A stretch of 64,000 nt of DNA, from the NCBI GenBank assembly GCA_964624645.1, contig CAZVAD010000002.1, positions 1 through 64,000 of the forward strand. Direction: 5' to 3'. Position numbers and translations under genes: made by a program. Positions 63,186 to 64,000 of this stretch are shown piece by piece. The notes beneath the pieces are model-generated. The model made no database searches and was not told the origin of the DNA. It saw only the letters and a program-made list of their open reading frames with translations. This DNA comes from Mariniphaga sp964624645. Lineage in GTDB: Bacteria; Bacteroidota; Bacteroidia; Bacteroidales; Prolixibacteraceae. Positions within the stretch are counted from its first letter, which is position 1; every line of letters begins with the position of its first letter.

Positions 63186-63953
63186 ATGAGGCCTTATATT
63201 TTAGAAGAAACCAACTGGAAACAGATTAAAAATCAGCAATATGACGTGGCATTGCTGCCGTGGGGAGCCACAGAGCCACACAATTATCATCTGCCCTACG
63301 GAACCGACTCGCTTGAAACAGCGTGCATTGCTGCCGATGCAGCAAAGAAAGCGTGGGAAAAGGGAGCGAAAATTATGGTTTTGCCCGCCATTCCCTTAGG
63401 CGTTCAAAACCCCGGGCAAATTGAAATGCCCTTTTGCCTTCATACCCGTGCGACAACCCAACTGGCTATTCTTGAAGATATTACAAGGGCATTATATCAT
63501 CAGGGAATCCGAAAATTGATCATTCTCAACGGACATGGAGGCAATGATTTTAAACCGTTGATTCGCCAGGTCTTGCCACAATTTCCGGGGATGTTTATTG
63601 CACTGACCGAATGGTTTAAGCTTTTCCCCGAATCTGATTTTTTTGAAGAAGAGGGCGATCATGCCAACGAAATGGAGACCAGCGTCGTCATGCACTATTT
63701 CCCTGAACTGGTGCTTCCGCTGGCCGAAGCGGGTGATGGAAAATCGAAGAAACCTGCGCTGAGAGGTCTTGCCGACAAAACGGCATGGACTCCGCGCCCG
63801 TGGGATAAGGTCTCCGAAGATACCGGAATCGGGAATCCCAAAAAAGCCACTCCCGAAAAAGGGAAAAGATTTGCAGATGCAGTTACCACGAAAATTGCCG
63901 GTTTCTTAATTGAACTTGCTGAATGTAACACAGATGAGCTGTATCCCGAATGA
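63186..63953 (+). CDS. Creatininase-family amidohydrolase
   Basis: A 255-residue cytoplasmic metal-dependent amidohydrolase. The metal-binding residues are in WGATEPHNYHLPYGTD (Glu, His, Asp), NGHGGNDFKPLI and EGDHANEMETSV. Members act on creatinine, on formamide intermediates of riboflavin/F420 synthesis or on peptides; which applies here cannot be told. The next gene's ATG overlaps its stop (ATGA at 63950-63953). Confidence 0.9.
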   Translation: MRPYILEETNWKQIKNQQYDVALLPWGATEPHNYHLPYGTDSLETACIAADAAKKAWEKGAKIMVLPAIPLGVQNPGQIEMPFCLHTRATTQLAILEDITRALYHQGIRKLIILNGHGGNDFKPLIRQVLPQFPGMFIALTEWFKLFPESDFFEEEGDHANEMETSVVMHYFPELVLPLAEAGDGKSKKPALRGLADKTAWTPRPWDKVSEDTGIGNPKKATPEKGKRFADAVTTKIAGFLIELAECNTDELYPE

Positions 63954-64000
63954 GAATCCTGCCTGCTGTGTTCCTGCCGTGCCTGCTTGGTTCGGTTTTT
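63950..64000 (+). CDS. Start of a further gene (cut by window edge)
   Basis: Seventeen codons, MRILPAVFLPCLLGSVF, translationally coupled to the creatininase gene. The short basic start followed by a hydrophobic run suggests a signal peptide or first membrane helix. Nothing more can be said. Confidence 0.5.
   Translation, partial: MRILPAVFLPCLLGSVF

Noticed and set aside
1..64000. tRNA, rRNA, insertion sequences or prophage genes
   Set aside because: No T-loop-like GGTTCGAATCC pattern, rRNA core motif, transposase, integrase or phage structural gene was recognised by eye; a covariance-model scan would be needed to exclude RNA genes fully.

Overview
The window looks like chromosomal sequence from a Bacteroidota bacterium, most likely in the Bacteroidales/Marinilabiliales group; the order-level placement is an inference. 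The evidence is the many lipoproteins and OmpP1-type barrels, the eukaryote-like short ProRS and IleRS, a DUF4143 ATPase, a CCDC81-type HU plus SPOR protein, the near absence of Shine-Dalgarno sequences, and several TAnnTTTG (-7) boxes, two of which have a TTTG element exactly 18 nt upstream. The sequence is a scaffold: four runs of exactly 100 N interrupt it, and one of them (48925-49024) is flanked by identical 55-bp ends and is almost certainly a false gap. No tRNA, rRNA, CRISPR array, insertion sequence or prophage was recognised.

Layout. 1-10.2 kb: the start of ileS; a DUF4143 ATPase behind a tandem promoter repeat; galactose mutarotase; a nuclease lipoprotein overlapping rnhB; a TonB-C-domain protein; a DUF4349 lipoprotein cut by gap 1; an uncharacterised gene divergent from a YgjP-type metalloprotease, which is followed by dgt, a small MscS channel and a secreted beta-propeller. 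10.2-18.8 kb: a minus-strand block (a 754-aa TIM-barrel lipoprotein, a ferredoxin-reductase-like flavoprotein, a secreted PHP phosphoesterase) faces a plus-strand amino-sugar block (ROK regulator, a NagB-like/LmbE-like fusion protein cut by gap 2, and nagB) that ends in a strong hairpin. 18.8-23.6 kb, all minus: radical SAM protein, glycosyltransferase, a YhhQ queuosine-precursor transporter with a preQ1-I-like leader, mgsA and glmM.

24-38.9 kb: metH, a DPP-IV peptidase, a DUF819 membrane protein, an OmpP1/FadL-type barrel, a Tyr/Trp- and Ser-rich lipoprotein, proS, pepT, a remnant of a DUF1016 (YhcG) nuclease, and tilS. 39-44.2 kb: a compact aerobic respiration operon, SCO1-coxI-coxIII-coxIV-coxII(+cytochrome c)-ctaB, which encodes an A2-type caa3 oxidase. 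44.2-52.7 kb: a GH73/LysM hydrolase, cdd, an RluA-type pseudouridine synthase, panB, a DUF5009 membrane acyltransferase-like protein, a LolC/E-like permease with rbfA, and an ABC exporter.

52.7-64 kb: a baeRF3 protein beside 628 bp without a gene, the HU/SPOR protein, a three-gene sugar-oxidation set (Tat-exported Gfo/Idh/MocA oxidoreductase plus two xylose-isomerase-like TIM-barrel proteins), radA with an ATGA-coupled nucleotidyltransferase, CvpA, an unknown lipoprotein, a barrel protein cut by gap 4, a creatininase-family amidohydrolase and the first codons of another gene.

Themes: amino-sugar and cell-wall metabolism (ROK/NagB/GlmM/GH73/DUF5009), carbohydrate scavenging through lipoproteins, and an aerobic terminal oxidase. 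The most novel items are the unassigned TIM-barrel lipoprotein with a phage-tail-like insert, the NagB-LmbE fusion, the preQ1-like leader, the WYSPYY-repeat protein and the non-ATG starts at coupled gene junctions.
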